This document shows, piece by piece, positions 1 through 10,467 of a stretch of 64,000 bases of DNA. This stretch comes from Streptomyces sp. ICC1 (lineage in GTDB: Bacteria > Actinomycetota > Actinomycetes > Streptomycetales > Streptomycetaceae). The notes under the pieces were generated by a model. The model was given only the letters and a program-made list of their open reading frames with translations, had not been told where the DNA came from and made no database searches. Numbering within the stretch: the stretch's first letter is position 1; each line of letters starts with the position of its first letter. The translations under genes and the position numbers were made by a program. Location of the stretch: NCBI RefSeq assembly GCF_003287935.1, contig NZ_CP030287.1:2384267-2448266 (forward strand). The letters run 5' to 3'.

Positions 1-791
1 TTGGGCGCCTCCAGCCCGACCCCGTGCGAGGTGCCGCCGGCGACGACGACGAGCCAGCCGTCGGAGGCGGCCTTCTGCTGGCGGTAGCCGAAGCGGTCGC
101 CCTTGGCGACGCGGGTGACGTCGAGGACGGCGCCGCGGTACTCGGTCGCGTCGTGGTCGCCCAGCCACAGCCGGGTGCCGATGCGGGCCCGGAAGCGGGT
201 CTGGGGGAACTGCTGCCGAAGCCGCGCCAGCTCCTCGGCCTTGAGGTGGCTGACGAACATGGTGTGCAGCGGCAGCCGGGCCGCGCGGAGCCGGTCCATC
301 CAGCCGATGACCTCCTCGACGGCGTCGGAGCCGTCCGGGCGGTCCAGCGGCAGGTGGAGGGCGAAGCCCTCCAGCCGGACGTCCTCGATCGCCGCGTGCA
401 GCTGGCCGAGGTCCTGCTCGGAGATGCCGTGGCGGCGCATCGAGCTCATGCACTCGATGACCACGCGGGCGCCGACCAGGCCGCGGACCCCGTCCACCGA
501 GGACACCGAGCGGATGACCCGGTCCGGCAGCGGCACCGGCTCCTCACCGCGCCGGAACGGGGTGAGGACGAGCAGGTCGCCGCCGAAGTGGTCCTTGATG
601 CTGGCGGCCTCGTACGTCGTTCCGACGGCCAGGACGTCGGCGCCCATCCGGGTGGCCTCCTCGCAGAGGCGCTCGTGGCCGAAGCCGTAGCCGTTGCCCT
701 TGCAGACCGGGATCATCCCGGGGAACTGGTCCTGGATCTGCTTCTGGTGCGCACGCCAGCGCGCGGTGTCGACGTAGAGCGTGAGCGCCAT
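1..791 (-). CDS. alanine racemase-like PLP-barrel protein (3' end outside window)
   Basis: Read on the minus strand from ATG at 791, the frame stays open to the window edge, so about 263 residues are present and the C-terminus is missing. Near the N-terminus it carries VCKGNGYGFG, which matches the lysine-bearing motif of alanine-racemase-type PLP barrels (Lys binds PLP). It lacks the fuller canonical context, so it may be a racemase-like protein rather than the Alr that supplies D-Ala. A GAGAGG ribosome site lies about 9 bases before the ATG. It lies 64 bp downstream of the FemX-like gene on the same strand, which suggests one peptidoglycan-related transcription unit. Family call is firm; substrate is inferred. 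Confidence 0.8.
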   Translation of the reverse strand, partial: MALTLYVDTARWRAHQKQIQDQFPGMIPVCKGNGYGFGHERLCEEATRMGADVLAVGTTYEAASIKDHFGGDLLVLTPFRRGEEPVPLPDRVIRSVSSVDGVRGLVGARVVIECMSSMRRHGISEQDLGQLHAAIEDVRLEGFALHLPLDRPDGSDAVEEVIGWMDRLRAARLPLHTMFVSHLKAEELARLRQQFPQTRFRARIGTRLWLGDHDATEYRGAVLDVTRVAKGDRFGYRQQKAASDGWLVVVAGGTSHGVGLEAP

Positions 792-855
792 GCCCGTCCG
801 GAACCTCTCTCGAAAAGCTGCGTGGTGCAGCGGTGCGGTGTGTGGGGAAGGGGGA

Positions 856-1974
856 TCAGCGGCGCGACATATACATGTCGAGCGCCTTGTGCAGCAGCTT
901 GTTGAGCGGGAAGTCCCACTCGCCCACGTACTCGACGGCCTCGCCGCCCGTGCCGACCTTGAACTGGATCAGCCCGAACAGGTGGTCGTTCTCGTCCAGG
1001 GTGTCACTGATGCCGCGCAGGTCGTAGACGCTTGCGCCGAGCGCGTAGGAATCGCGCAGCATGCGCCACTGCATCGCGTTCGAGGGGCGGACCTCGCGCT
1101 TGTGGTTGGCGGAGGCGCCGTAGGAGTACCAGACGTGCTGGCCGACGGTGAGCATCGTGGCGGCGGCCAGCGGCTCCCCCTCGTGCTTGGCGATGTACAG
1201 CCGCATCCGGTTGGGGTCCTCGGAGTTGAGGGCCGTCCACTGGCGCTGGAAGTAGCTGAGCGGGCGCGGGCGGAACTTGTCGCGTTCGGCCGTGATCTCG
1301 TACAGCTGCTGCCAGACCGGCAGGTCCTCGTAGCCGCCCTGGACGACCTCGACGCCGGCCTTCTCGGCCTTCTTGATGTTGCGGCGCCACAGCTGGTTGA
1401 AGCCCTTGAGGACGTCGTCCAGCGAGCGGTTGGCCAGCGGGACCTGGAAGACGTAGCGGGGCTGCACGTCGCCGAAGCCGGCGCCCCCGTCCTCGGCCTG
1501 CTGCCAGCCCATGCGGCGCAGTTTGTCGGAGACCTCGAAGGCGCGGGGCTCGATGTGCGAAGCCTCCACGTCGCGCAGGCGCTTGACCTCGGGGTCCTGG
1601 ATTCCGGCCTTGATGGCGGTGGAGTTCCAGCGCCGGATGACGACCGGCGGGCCCATCTTCACGGTGAAGGCGCCCTGCTGCTTGAGGTGCGCCAGCATCG
1701 GCTGGAGCCACTCGTCGAGATTGGGGGCGTACCAGTTGATGACCGGGCCCTCGGGGAGGTACGCGAGGTACCGCTTCACCTTGGGCAGCTGGCGGTACAA
1801 CACGAGGGCCGCGCCGACGAGTTCACCGGAGTCGTCGAACCATCCGAGGTTCTCCGAACGCCACTCGTTCTTCACGTCGGCCCACGCCGGGACCTGGCAG
1901 TGGCTCGCCGAGGGCAGGCTCTGGAGATAGCCCAGATGCTGCTCTCGGCTGATGGTCCTCAGGGACAGGCTCAT
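856..1974 (-). CDS. femX: FemAB-family lipid II:glycine glycyltransferase (FemX-like)
   Basis: A 372-residue protein of the FemABX/GNAT-like fold, which uses Gly-tRNA to put the first glycine on the stem peptide of lipid II in the cytoplasm. This fits the single-glycine LL-DAP bridge of Streptomyces. Visible family traits are the N-terminal HCQVPAWADVK segment, the GPVINWY/FTVKMGPPVV stretch and the C-terminal YDLRGI motif near residue 315, followed by FKVGTGG. GGAGGAGAC sits 8-10 bases before the ATG, so the start is well supported. It is followed closely by the alanine racemase-like gene. The symbol rests on family and on my memory of the S. coelicolor neighbourhood (femX next to rpsF); VanK-like paralogues exist, so the symbol is less sure than the family. 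Confidence 0.85.
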   Translation of the reverse strand: MSLSLRTISREQHLGYLQSLPSASHCQVPAWADVKNEWRSENLGWFDDSGELVGAALVLYRQLPKVKRYLAYLPEGPVINWYAPNLDEWLQPMLAHLKQQGAFTVKMGPPVVIRRWNSTAIKAGIQDPEVKRLRDVEASHIEPRAFEVSDKLRRMGWQQAEDGGAGFGDVQPRYVFQVPLANRSLDDVLKGFNQLWRRNIKKAEKAGVEVVQGGYEDLPVWQQLYEITAERDKFRPRPLSYFQRQWTALNSEDPNRMRLYIAKHEGEPLAAATMLTVGQHVWYSYGASANHKREVRPSNAMQWRMLRDSYALGASVYDLRGISDTLDENDHLFGLIQFKVGTGGEAVEYVGEWDFPLNKLLHKALDMYMSRR

Positions 1975-2103
1975 GCGGGGCGTCTCCTCCGGCGGCTTCG
2001 CTGGCTATGGCGCGAAGCCTACTGCGACAGGGGCGCCACCCATCTGGGGGACAGGCCGGGCCTGGGCCGGTGGAGGCCGGCGCCCCGTCGCGGAGGCACC
2101 CGG

Positions 2104-2418
2104 TCAGCCCAGCCAGCCGCCGAAGAGACCGCCGTGGGCCATGCCCAGGAAGAAGCCGAAGCCCGAGGCGCCGAGGCCGATGATCAACGCGAAGCGCTCG
2201 CGTGTCGTCGCGGAGATGAACTGTCCGTAGGCGCCGGTGAGGATCCCGATCAGTCCGGTCCAGGAGCTGAGCAGGTGGAGGTTGTGGAAGAACGCGGTGA
2301 CGAACGCCACGGCGCCGAGGATCAGGGTGACCGCCACCAGGGTGTCCTGGAGCGGATGGGGCTTGCCGTCGGTCGCGAAGAGCGAGATGGAGGACTGGCG
2401 TCGCATTGCCTGTGCCAT
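2104..2418 (-). CDS. small conserved membrane protein
   Basis: A 104-residue protein starting [10 protein letters not shown]. The start at 2418 is supported by GGAGGT 8 bases upstream; the open frame extends farther but without a ribosome site. Three hydrophobic stretches are visible, roughly residues 27-45 ([17 protein letters not shown]), 50-68 and 78-98 ([17 protein letters not shown]), so it is probably a three-helix inner-membrane protein. It is divergent from rpsF and shares its 250-bp upstream region. I recognise it only as a protein commonly found beside rpsF in streptomycetes; no function is known to me. Confidence 0.75.
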   Translation of the reverse strand: MAQAMRRQSSISLFATDGKPHPLQDTLVAVTLILGAVAFVTAFFHNLHLLSSWTGLIGILTGAYGQFISATTRERFALIIGLGASGFGFFLGMAHGGLFGGWLG

Positions 2419-2668
2419 CGGAAGGCACCTCCTGGCTGCAGCAGAGCGGTGCTGCGGTCCGCCTCCGGCAGGAGCCGGGGGCCTAGCACCGAGCACACCC
2501 GATGCATACAGATTGTGGCCTCCTGGCGCCGGATTTCAACCGGAAGGAGTCGAGGAGGTAGTCTGTACAGCTGCGCGGTGTCTGCTCTGCAGATGCCGTG
2601 CGCACGCATCACGACCCTCCTGCCACGGAACGACCGTGGCCGCTGAGTCCAAAGGAGGTGGGTTCCAC

Positions 2669-2959
2669 ATGCGTCACTACGAAGTGATGGTCATCCTCGA
2701 CCCCGATCTCGAGGAGCGCGCTGTCTCCCCGCTGATCGAGAACTTCCTTTCTGTCGTCCGTGAGGGCAACGGAAAGGTCGAGAAGGTCGACACCTGGGGC
2801 CGTCGTCGTCTCGCTTACGAGATCAAGAAGAAGCCCGAGGGCATCTACTCGGTCATCGACCTCCAGGCCGAGCCTGCGGTCGTCAAGGAGCTTGACCGAC
2901 AGATGAACCTGAACGAGTCGGTTCTCCGGACCAAGGTCCTCCGCCCCGAGACCCACTGA
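2669..2959 (+). CDS. rpsF: 30S ribosomal protein S6
   Basis: A 96-residue S6 protein, normal length for the family. It opens with [16 protein letters not shown] and contains the [18 protein letters not shown] strand-helix typical of S6, which binds 16S rRNA with S18 in the small-subunit platform. AAAGGAGGTG at 2651-2660 fixes the start at 2669 rather than at upstream in-frame codons. It is first in the operon with ssb, rpsR and rplI, so it is expected to be co-transcribed with its direct binding partner S18. Confidence 0.97.
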   Translation: MRHYEVMVILDPDLEERAVSPLIENFLSVVREGNGKVEKVDTWGRRRLAYEIKKKPEGIYSVIDLQAEPAVVKELDRQMNLNESVLRTKVLRPETH

Positions 2960-3031
2960 ACTTCGGTTCAGCGGTAATCGGGACCGAGTAGCACAGCAGC
3001 CCAGCAGCAATCCCCGCCGAGAGGTTCATCC

Positions 3032-3643
3032 ATGGCAGGCGAGACCGTCATCACGGTCGTCGGCAATCTCGTCGACGACCCCGAGCTGCGCTTCACCCCC
3101 TCGGGTGCGGCGGTCGCGAAGTTCCGTGTCGCGTCCACTCCCCGCACCTTCGACAAGCAGACCAATGAGTGGAAGGACGGCGAAAGCCTGTTCCTGACCT
3201 GCTCGGTCTGGCGTCAGGCGGCTGAAAACGTCGCCGAGTCCCTTCAGCGGGGCATGCGCGTCATCGTGCAGGGCCGGCTGAAGCAGCGGTCCTACGAAGA
3301 CCGTGAGGGTGTCAAGCGCACGGTCTACGAGCTGGACGTCGAGGAAGTCGGCCCCAGCTTGAAGAACGCCACGTCCAAGGTCACCAAGACCACTGGTCGC
3401 GGTGGTCAGGGCGGATACGGCGGCGGTGGCGGCGGTCAGCAGCAGGGCGGCGGCGGTGGCAACTGGGGCGGAGCCCCGGGTGGCGCCGCTCCCCAGGGCG
3501 GCGGAGCTCCCTCCGACGACCCGTGGTCGTCCAGTGCGCCGGCCGGCGGCCAGCAGCAGGGTGGCGGCGGTGGCGGTTGGGGCGGAAGCTCCGGCGGCTC
3601 CGGCGGCTCCGGCGGTGGCTACTCGGACGAGCCGCCCTTCTAG
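3032..3643 (+). CDS. ssb: single-stranded DNA-binding protein
   Basis: A 203-residue SSB. The OB-fold covers about residues 1-115 ([21 protein letters not shown]...). A long Gly/Gln/Ser-rich linker follows, ending in the acidic tip SDEPPF that recruits replication and repair proteins. The linker is glycine-rich, as in other actinobacterial SSBs. GAGAGG lies 8 bases before the ATG. Placement between rpsF and rpsR is the usual bacterial arrangement. Streptomyces generally have a second, shorter SSB elsewhere; this is the main, operon-borne copy by context. Confidence 0.97.
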   Translation: MAGETVITVVGNLVDDPELRFTPSGAAVAKFRVASTPRTFDKQTNEWKDGESLFLTCSVWRQAAENVAESLQRGMRVIVQGRLKQRSYEDREGVKRTVYELDVEEVGPSLKNATSKVTKTTGRGGQGGYGGGGGGQQQGGGGGNWGGAPGGAAPQGGGAPSDDPWSSSAPAGGQQQGGGGGGWGGSSGGSGGSGGGYSDEPPF

Positions 3644-3686
3644 GGCAGCTCGCACCCCCACTTCTTGATTTCACAGGAGAGACACA

Positions 3687-3923
3687 ATGGCGAAGCCGCC
3701 TGTGCGCAAGCCTAAGAAGAAGGTCTGCGCGTTCTGCAAGGACAAGACCGTGTACGTGGACTACAAGGACACGAACATGCTGCGGAAGTTCATTTCCGAC
3801 CGTGGCAAGATCCGTGCCCGCCGCGTCACCGGCAACTGCACGCAGCACCAGCGTGACGTCGCCACGGCAGTCAAGAACAGCCGTGAGATGGCACTGCTGC
3901 CCTACACGTCCACCGCGCGATAA
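3687..3923 (+). CDS. rpsR: 30S ribosomal protein S18
   Basis: A 78-residue S18 with the family core [20 protein letters not shown]. It retains CAFC near residue 15 and a later NCTQHQ, so it looks like the zinc-ribbon (C+) form; Streptomyces usually encode a second, cysteine-poor copy elsewhere, expressed under zinc limitation. The basic N-terminus (PPVRKPKKK) suits rRNA contact. AGGAGA lies just upstream of ATG 3687. Its neighbour rplI follows after 18 bp. Confidence 0.96.
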   Translation: MAKPPVRKPKKKVCAFCKDKTVYVDYKDTNMLRKFISDRGKIRARRVTGNCTQHQRDVATAVKNSREMALLPYTSTAR

Positions 3924-3941
3924 GGAAAGGGTGACCGAATA

Positions 3942-4388
3942 ATGAAGATCATCCTGACCCACGAGGTCACTGGCCTCGGCACCGCCGGCGATGTCGTCGA
4001 CGTCAAGGACGGCTACGCTCGCAACTACCTGGTCCCGCGTGGTTTCGCGATCCGCTGGACCAAGGGTGGCGAGAAGGACGTGGCGCAGATCCGCCGCGCC
4101 CGCAAGATCCACGAGATCGCGACGATCGAGCAGGCCAACGAGTTCAAGGCCAAGCTCGAGTCCGTCAAGGTCCGTCTGGCCACCCGCGCGGGTGACGCCG
4201 GTCGTCTCTTCGGTTCCGTGACTCCCTCTGACATCGCCACGGCGATCGAGGCGTCCGGTGGCCCGAAGGTCGACAAGCGCCGCGTCGAGCTGGGCTCCCC
4301 GATCAAGACCCTCGGTTCGTACCAGGTCTCCGTGCGTCTGCACGCCGACGTGGCCGCGAACGTGGGCATCGAGGTCGTCGCCGCCTAA
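3942..4388 (+). CDS. rplI: 50S ribosomal protein L9
   Basis: A 148-residue L9, full length. The N-terminal domain shows [36 protein letters not shown], the L9 signature that binds 23S rRNA near L1. A long connecting helix (about residues 42-75) leads to the C-terminal domain with [13 protein letters not shown]. It is the last gene of the ribosomal operon and is followed at once by a perfect 17-bp-stem hairpin that probably ends the transcript. Confidence 0.97.
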   Translation: MKIILTHEVTGLGTAGDVVDVKDGYARNYLVPRGFAIRWTKGGEKDVAQIRRARKIHEIATIEQANEFKAKLESVKVRLATRAGDAGRLFGSVTPSDIATAIEASGGPKVDKRRVELGSPIKTLGSYQVSVRLHADVAANVGIEVVAA

Positions 4389-4397
4389 GGGCTGCGC

Positions 4398-4435
4398 ATG
4401 AAGGGCCGCACCCCTGTGGGGGTGCGGCCCTTCAT
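4398..4435 (+). terminator. strong hairpin terminator after rplI
   Basis: Perfect 17-bp inverted repeat: ATGAAGGGCCGCACCCC at 4398-4414, loop TGTG, and its exact complement at 4419-4435. It starts 9 bases after the rplI stop. No U-tract follows, which is usual in Streptomyces. It also lies before the 3' end of the convergent MATE gene, so it may act on both strands. Confidence 0.85.
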
Positions 4436-4453
4436 CGTTCCCGGCGCGGCCGG

Positions 4454-4469
4454 TGTTTCACGTGAAACA
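4454..4469. promoter_or_regulatory. parS site 1 (ParB binding)
   Basis: Perfect palindrome TGTTTCACGTGAAACA, matching the Streptomyces parS consensus bound by ParB for chromosome segregation in sporulating hyphae. It is the left member of a tandem pair located between the rplI terminator and the MATE gene. Confidence 0.93.
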
Positions 4470-4475
4470 GCACTC

Positions 4476-4491
4476 TGTTTCACGTGAAACA
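4476..4491. promoter_or_regulatory. parS site 2 (ParB binding)
   Basis: Second perfect TGTTTCACGTGAAACA, starting 22 bp after the start of site 1, so the two palindromes sit about two helical turns apart on nearly the same face of the DNA. Confidence 0.93.
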
Positions 4492-4526
4492 CCGGCCCTG
4501 GCCCCTCCGTGCTCCCGAGGGGTGGT

Positions 4527-5864
4527 CTACCGGGTCGCCCCTGCGATCAGCCAGCGGCCCGAGCGGGCGCGCAGCTGGAGGGTGACCATCCGGACCAGCA
4601 TCATCAGCGTCATGGCGCACCAGAGGGCCGTCAGGCCGCCTCCCATGGCCGGTACGAGCAGTGCGGCCGGGGCGAAGACGGCGAGAGTCACCAGCATGGC
4701 CCAGGCCAGGTAGGGCCCGTCGCCGGCGCCCATCAAGACGCCGTCGAGGATGAAGACGATGCCGGAGACGGGCTGGGAGACGGCCACCACGAGCAGGGCC
4801 GGCAGCAGGGCGCTCTCGACCGCCGGGTCGCTCGTGAAGAGCGGGATGAAGACGGGGCGGGCGATGATCACCAGGACGCCCAGGACGATGCCGGAGACGA
4901 CCCCCCACTGCACCATGCGCCGGCAGACGGCCCTGGCGCCCTCCGTGTCCCCCGCGCCGAGGTAGCGGCCGATGATGGCCTGCCCGGCGATGGCGATGGC
5001 GTCCAGGGCGAAGGCCAGCAGGCTCCACAGCGAGAGCAGGATCTGGTGGGCGGCGATGTCGGCGTCCCCGAGGCGGGCGGCCACGCCGGTCGCGATCATC
5101 AGGACGCCGCGCAGGGACAGCGTACGGATCAGCAGGGGTGCGCCGGCCTGTGCGCAGGCCCGGATGCCCGCGGCGTCGGGGCGCAGGGAGGCGCCGTGCC
5201 GGCGGGCGCCGCGGACGACCACGAAGAGGTAGGCGGCGGCCATGGCGCACTGTGCGATCACCGTGCCCCAGGCGGAGCCGGCGATGCCGAGGTCGGCGCC
5301 GTAGACGAGTGCGACGTTCAGTACCCCGTTGAGGGCGAAGCCGCCGATCGCGACGTAGAGCGGGGTCCGGGTGTCCTGGAGGCCGCGGATGACTCCGGTG
5401 GCGGCCAGCACCACGAGCATCGCCGGGATGCCGAGGGCGGAGATCCGCAGATAGGTGACCGCGTACTGGGCCACCGCGTCGGAGGCTCCGAAGAGGGAGA
5501 CCAGGGAGGGTGACGTGGGCAGCAGGAGGACGATGACGGCCGCGCCGAGGAGCAGGGCGAGCCAGATGCCGTCCATGCCCTGCCGGATGGCTGCCTGGAG
5601 GTCGCCCGCGCCGACGCGGCGGGACACGGCCGCGGTGGTGGCGTAGGCGAGGAAGATGAAGACGCTCACGCCGGTGGCGAGCAGCGCCGCGGCGATGCCG
5701 AGACCGGCCAGCTGGGGTGTGCCGAGGTGCCCCACGATGGCGCTGTCGGCCATCACGAAGAGGGGTTCGGCGACGAGTGCGCCGAAGGCGGGGAGCGCGA
5801 GCGCGAAGATCTCGCGGTCGTGTTGTCTCGGGGCAGCCTTCGGTGCTGCGGTGGCCTGTCTCAT
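4527..5864 (-). CDS. MATE-family multidrug/DinF-like exporter
   Basis: A 445-residue polytopic protein with about twelve hydrophobic segments in two similar halves, as in MATE transporters. The first half begins EIFALALPAFGALVAEPLFVMADSAIVGHLGTPQLAGLGIA, the family's signature entrance helix; the second half contains the matching LLIRTLSLRGVLMIATGVAARLGDADIAAHQILLSLW. Such proteins expel cationic drugs or metabolites using Na+ or H+ gradients; the substrate here is unknown. It lies between the ribosomal operon (convergent) and dnaB (divergent). The position next to dnaB is shared with other streptomycetes as I remember them. Confidence 0.9.
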   Translation of the reverse strand: MRQATAAPKAAPRQHDREIFALALPAFGALVAEPLFVMADSAIVGHLGTPQLAGLGIAAALLATGVSVFIFLAYATTAAVSRRVGAGDLQAAIRQGMDGIWLALLLGAAVIVLLLPTSPSLVSLFGASDAVAQYAVTYLRISALGIPAMLVVLAATGVIRGLQDTRTPLYVAIGGFALNGVLNVALVYGADLGIAGSAWGTVIAQCAMAAAYLFVVVRGARRHGASLRPDAAGIRACAQAGAPLLIRTLSLRGVLMIATGVAARLGDADIAAHQILLSLWSLLAFALDAIAIAGQAIIGRYLGAGDTEGARAVCRRMVQWGVVSGIVLGVLVIIARPVFIPLFTSDPAVESALLPALLVVAVSQPVSGIVFILDGVLMGAGDGPYLAWAMLVTLAVFAPAALLVPAMGGGLTALWCAMTLMMLVRMVTLQLRARSGRWLIAGATR

Positions 5865-6052
5865 GTGCTCAATCTAATCTTCCACAGGTAATAGACACAA
5901 GGCCTTTTGGATCCTTACCGACGCGCTGATTCGCGCGTTCGTCCCACCTCATTGGAGGCGATCTTGAGACAGTGGCGAAGAATTTTCTGCCGCCCGCTCT
6001 CCTGAGGGAGAACTTGCAGGTCAAGTGGGGTGACGGGTGGGGTCGGGTGATT

Positions 6053-6152
6053 TTGTCCACAGCGTCGTCCCCCGGTCCGTACACAGCTTCCGGGGACTTA
6101 CCCACAGCATTGGCGCCGTCATCCACACCTCATCCACACAGCCTGTGGATAA
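6053..6152. promoter_or_regulatory. cluster of DnaA boxes upstream of dnaB
   Basis: The 434-bp gap between the MATE gene and dnaB (5865-6298) is otherwise empty. Within 100 bp it holds TTGTCCACA (6053-6061), TTACCCACA (6098-6106), TCATCCACA (6119-6127 and 6130-6138) and, on the minus strand, TTATCCACA (6144-6152). Four of the five match the Streptomyces DnaA-box consensus (T/C)(T/C)(G/A/C)TCCACA, and TTGTCCACA is its preferred form. This suggests DnaA binding, either controlling dnaB or titrating DnaA; neither is shown by sequence alone. Confidence 0.75.
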
Positions 6153-6298
6153 CAAGATTGGCTGACGTCGCTCCCGGCTCTACCGTGGTTCGTTGCCCGA
6201 CTCGCCGAAAGCCGATCCGGGTGCCCCAAATGTCAGAGCCGTGTCGTAGAAAGAGTGACACGGCGAGGTCCGCGCAGCGGACGGGAGGAGGCGGCCCG

Positions 6299-7780
<1,482 letters not shown>

Positions 7781-7790
7781 CATCCGCTGT

Positions 7791-9176
7791 ATGGATGCCA
7801 CATCAGAAGATCTTGTCCTCCTTCCCGCGACCCGGCGGGCCCTCGCCCACCGGATCGCGGTCGCACAGCGCGACGGCCGGGCTCCGTCCCTGGTGGCGGC
7901 CGTGGTGCGGGGCGGAGAGGTGGTCTGGGAGGGCTCCCGAACCATGGTCGAGGGGCACGGGCCCGACGGGAACGTGCAGTACCGGATCGGGTCGATCACC
8001 AAGACGTTCACCGCCGTTCTGGTGATGCGGCTGCGGGACGAGGGGCTGCTCCGGCTCGGCGACCCGGTGGAGAAGTTCCTTCCCGGAACGGGCGTCGGCG
8101 AGGTGACCGTGGGCCAACTGCTCAGCCATACGAGCGGGTTGGCCGCCGAGTCGCCCGGCGAGTGGTGGGAGCGGACCGCCGGCACACTGCGCCCGGAGCT
8201 CTCCGACGTCCTGGGCGAGCAGCCCTTCCGCTTCGAGCCCGGGCTGCGCCACCACTACTCCAACCCCGGTTACACGCTCCTGGGTTCGCTCGTGGAAGCC
8301 CTGCGCGGCAAGCCGTGGGAAGAGGCGCTCCGGGCCGAGGTGCTGGAACCGCTGGGGATGGAGCGCACGACGGCGCAGCCGGTGTCCCCGCACGCGGGCG
8401 GCTGGGCGGTGCACCCGTGGGCGGACGTGATGATGCCGGAGCCGCTGGAAGACCTCGGACTCATGGCCCCGGCCGGGCAGTTGTGGTCCACCACCGGCGA
8501 TCTGGCGAAGTTCGCCGCTTTCCTGGTACGGGGCGACGCGCGCGTGCTGAGCGCCGAGTCGCTGCGGGAGATGCGGACATCGGCCACTCCCCCGGAGCCG
8601 GGCCTGGCCGAGCTCGGCTACGGACTCGGGCTGCAGCTCGCGCAGAGCGGCGGGCGCCGCCTCAGCGGCCACACCGGCTCGCTGCCGGGCTTCCTCGCGG
8701 TCCTGTGGCTGAGCGAGGCGGACGACGTGGCCGCGGTGGTGCTGGCCAACTGCACCTCGGGGGTGCCGGTCTCGACGGTCGCGGCCGATCTGGTGGCGAT
8801 CGTCGCGGAGGCGGAGCCGCGCGTGCCCGAGCCGTGGCGGCCGCTGCGGGAGGCCGATCTGGTCGCCCTGGAACTGTGCGGCCCCTGGTACTGGGGTACG
8901 TCCGCCCAGGCCGTGCGGCTGACCTATGAGGGGTTCCTGGAGCTGGGACCGGTGGGCGGGAACGGCCGGTCCGCCCGCTTCCGGCCGGAGCCGGACGGCA
9001 GCTGGACGGGCCTGAACGGCTACTACGCGGGCGAGAGCCTGCGGGCCGTGCGGCGGCCGGACGGGTCGGTGAGCCATCTCGACCTCGGCTCGTTCGTGTT
9101 CACGCGCGAGCCGTACGATCCCGGTGCCCCGGTGCCCGGCGGGGTCGACCCGCAGGGCTGGCGGGGCATCGGCTGA
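7791..9176 (+). CDS. serine hydrolase of the beta-lactamase/DD-peptidase (class C-like) family
   Basis: A 461-residue protein with the three motifs of the penicillin-recognising fold: SITK at residues 68-71 (nucleophile Ser and Lys), YSN at 156-158 and HTG at 294-296. The final ~110 residues form an additional domain containing GFLELG and RFRPEPDGSW, often seen in esterase/beta-lactamase-related proteins. No signal peptide is obvious, so it is probably cytoplasmic and may be an esterase or D-aminopeptidase rather than a true beta-lactamase. It begins 10 bp after dnaB on the same strand and could be co-transcribed. Confidence 0.88.
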   Translation: MDATSEDLVLLPATRRALAHRIAVAQRDGRAPSLVAAVVRGGEVVWEGSRTMVEGHGPDGNVQYRIGSITKTFTAVLVMRLRDEGLLRLGDPVEKFLPGTGVGEVTVGQLLSHTSGLAAESPGEWWERTAGTLRPELSDVLGEQPFRFEPGLRHHYSNPGYTLLGSLVEALRGKPWEEALRAEVLEPLGMERTTAQPVSPHAGGWAVHPWADVMMPEPLEDLGLMAPAGQLWSTTGDLAKFAAFLVRGDARVLSAESLREMRTSATPPEPGLAELGYGLGLQLAQSGGRRLSGHTGSLPGFLAVLWLSEADDVAAVVLANCTSGVPVSTVAADLVAIVAEAEPRVPEPWRPLREADLVALELCGPWYWGTSAQAVRLTYEGFLELGPVGGNGRSARFRPEPDGSWTGLNGYYAGESLRAVRRPDGSVSHLDLGSFVFTREPYDPGAPVPGGVDPQGWRGIG

Positions 9177-9215
9177 CGGCCCGGATGGACCGCACCCGGA
9201 TGGACCGCACCCGCC

Positions 9216-10414
9216 TCACCCCGCTGCCTCCCCCGTCCCCTCCGACGCCACGAGTTCGCGTTCCAGCGGGGTGCGCATGCGCGGGGTGACGCGGGCCTCC
9301 CCCACCCAGGCGCCGAGCCGGGCGGCCTCGGCGGCGATCGCCCGCTCGGCGGCGCGGCCCGGATCGCCCAGCAGCCGGTGGACGATGGCGCCGTCCGCGC
9401 GCTGGGCCCATCCGCCGACGATCTCGCCGTTCCACCACACGGTGGGGCCGATGTTGCCGGCGTAGTCGAAGAGGGCCGGGCGGTGGGCGGGATCGAGGTG
9501 GAAGCCGCGGTCCGCCCACCCCATCGCACTGGGGTCGAGAGCGGGCAGCAGGGCCGCCCAGGGCTCCGGGGCGGGTTCGGGCCCGGTGTCCCCGGGGCCG
9601 ACGAGCGCAGTGGTGCCGTCCTCGAGCCGGACCTCGTCCGGGCCCACCGAGGCGAGTGCCTTGCGCACGTCGGTGAGGGTCCAGCCCGTCCACCACTTGA
9701 GGTCGGCCTCGGTGGCCGGACCGTAGGCGTGCAGCCAGCGGCGGGCGACCTCGGCGCGGGCCTCGGCCGGGGGCACGGCGGACCAGGGCTCGGCGTGCAC
9801 CCAGCGGTACTGGCTGGAGGTCCACGACCCCCGGGGCCGGTCCCGGCGGATCCGGCCGTCCGCGGCCAGCAGGCGGATGACGCGGGTGGCGACGCCCCTC
9901 TCCGTCTCGTACTTCTGACCCCGGTTGATGGTGACCTTCTCCCGAAGGACCGGTACGGCGGCCGAGAGCTGGCCGCCGGTCGAGGGGCCGCGGGCGTCGA
10001 GTGCGTCGAGCGCGGCGCTCTCGGCCCGGGCCAGCCAGTCGGCGTCGAAGCCCTGGCCGTCCTCGGCGAGCTGCTTGAGGAGGTGCGGCGTTCCTTCGCG
10101 GCGATGGCCCGGGCCGTGGAGGAGTCGACGTACGGGGCGAGGCCGGTGGAGACGGCGAAGAGGGTGTTGCGCATGCTGAGCAGCCGCACGAGGCTCACCT
10201 CCTCGTACAGCGCCCGCTCGATCGAGAGGGGATCGCTTTCGCCCAGCCGGGCGCGGGCCGAGAGGAAGACGGTCGAGGCATCGGTGGCGTGGAGGGCGAC
10301 CACCGCGTCCGCGGCCCGGGCCACGTCGGCGGCGCGGGCCGAGGGCGCGAGGCGGTGCCGTCGGCCGAGGCGGTGGCGGCGCTCCGCGGTGGTGATGAGG
10401 GGAAGGCTGCTCAT
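9216..10414 (-). pseudogene. winged-helix DNA-binding (HTH_42, AlkZ/YcaQ-like) gene with a frameshift
   Basis: Read from ATG 10414, the protein begins MSSLPLITTAERRHRLGRRH and runs in frame through TGLAPYVDSSTARAIAAKERR. Around 10083-10092 the frame is lost, and the rest of the protein (LLKQLAEDGQGFDADWL... through TVWWNGEIVGGWAQR to the stop at 9216) continues in a different frame. One missing base would explain this. Joined, the product would be about 400 residues and match the HTH_42 family, related to the AlkX/AlkZ glycosylases that unhook DNA crosslinks. Codon usage is normal on both sides, so the break is recent or a sequencing error. Confidence 0.75.
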
Positions 10415-10467
10415 CCTCCCGATCGTAGGCCGGGCCGCCGACAGCGCCCCGGCCCACACCCGGTCGC

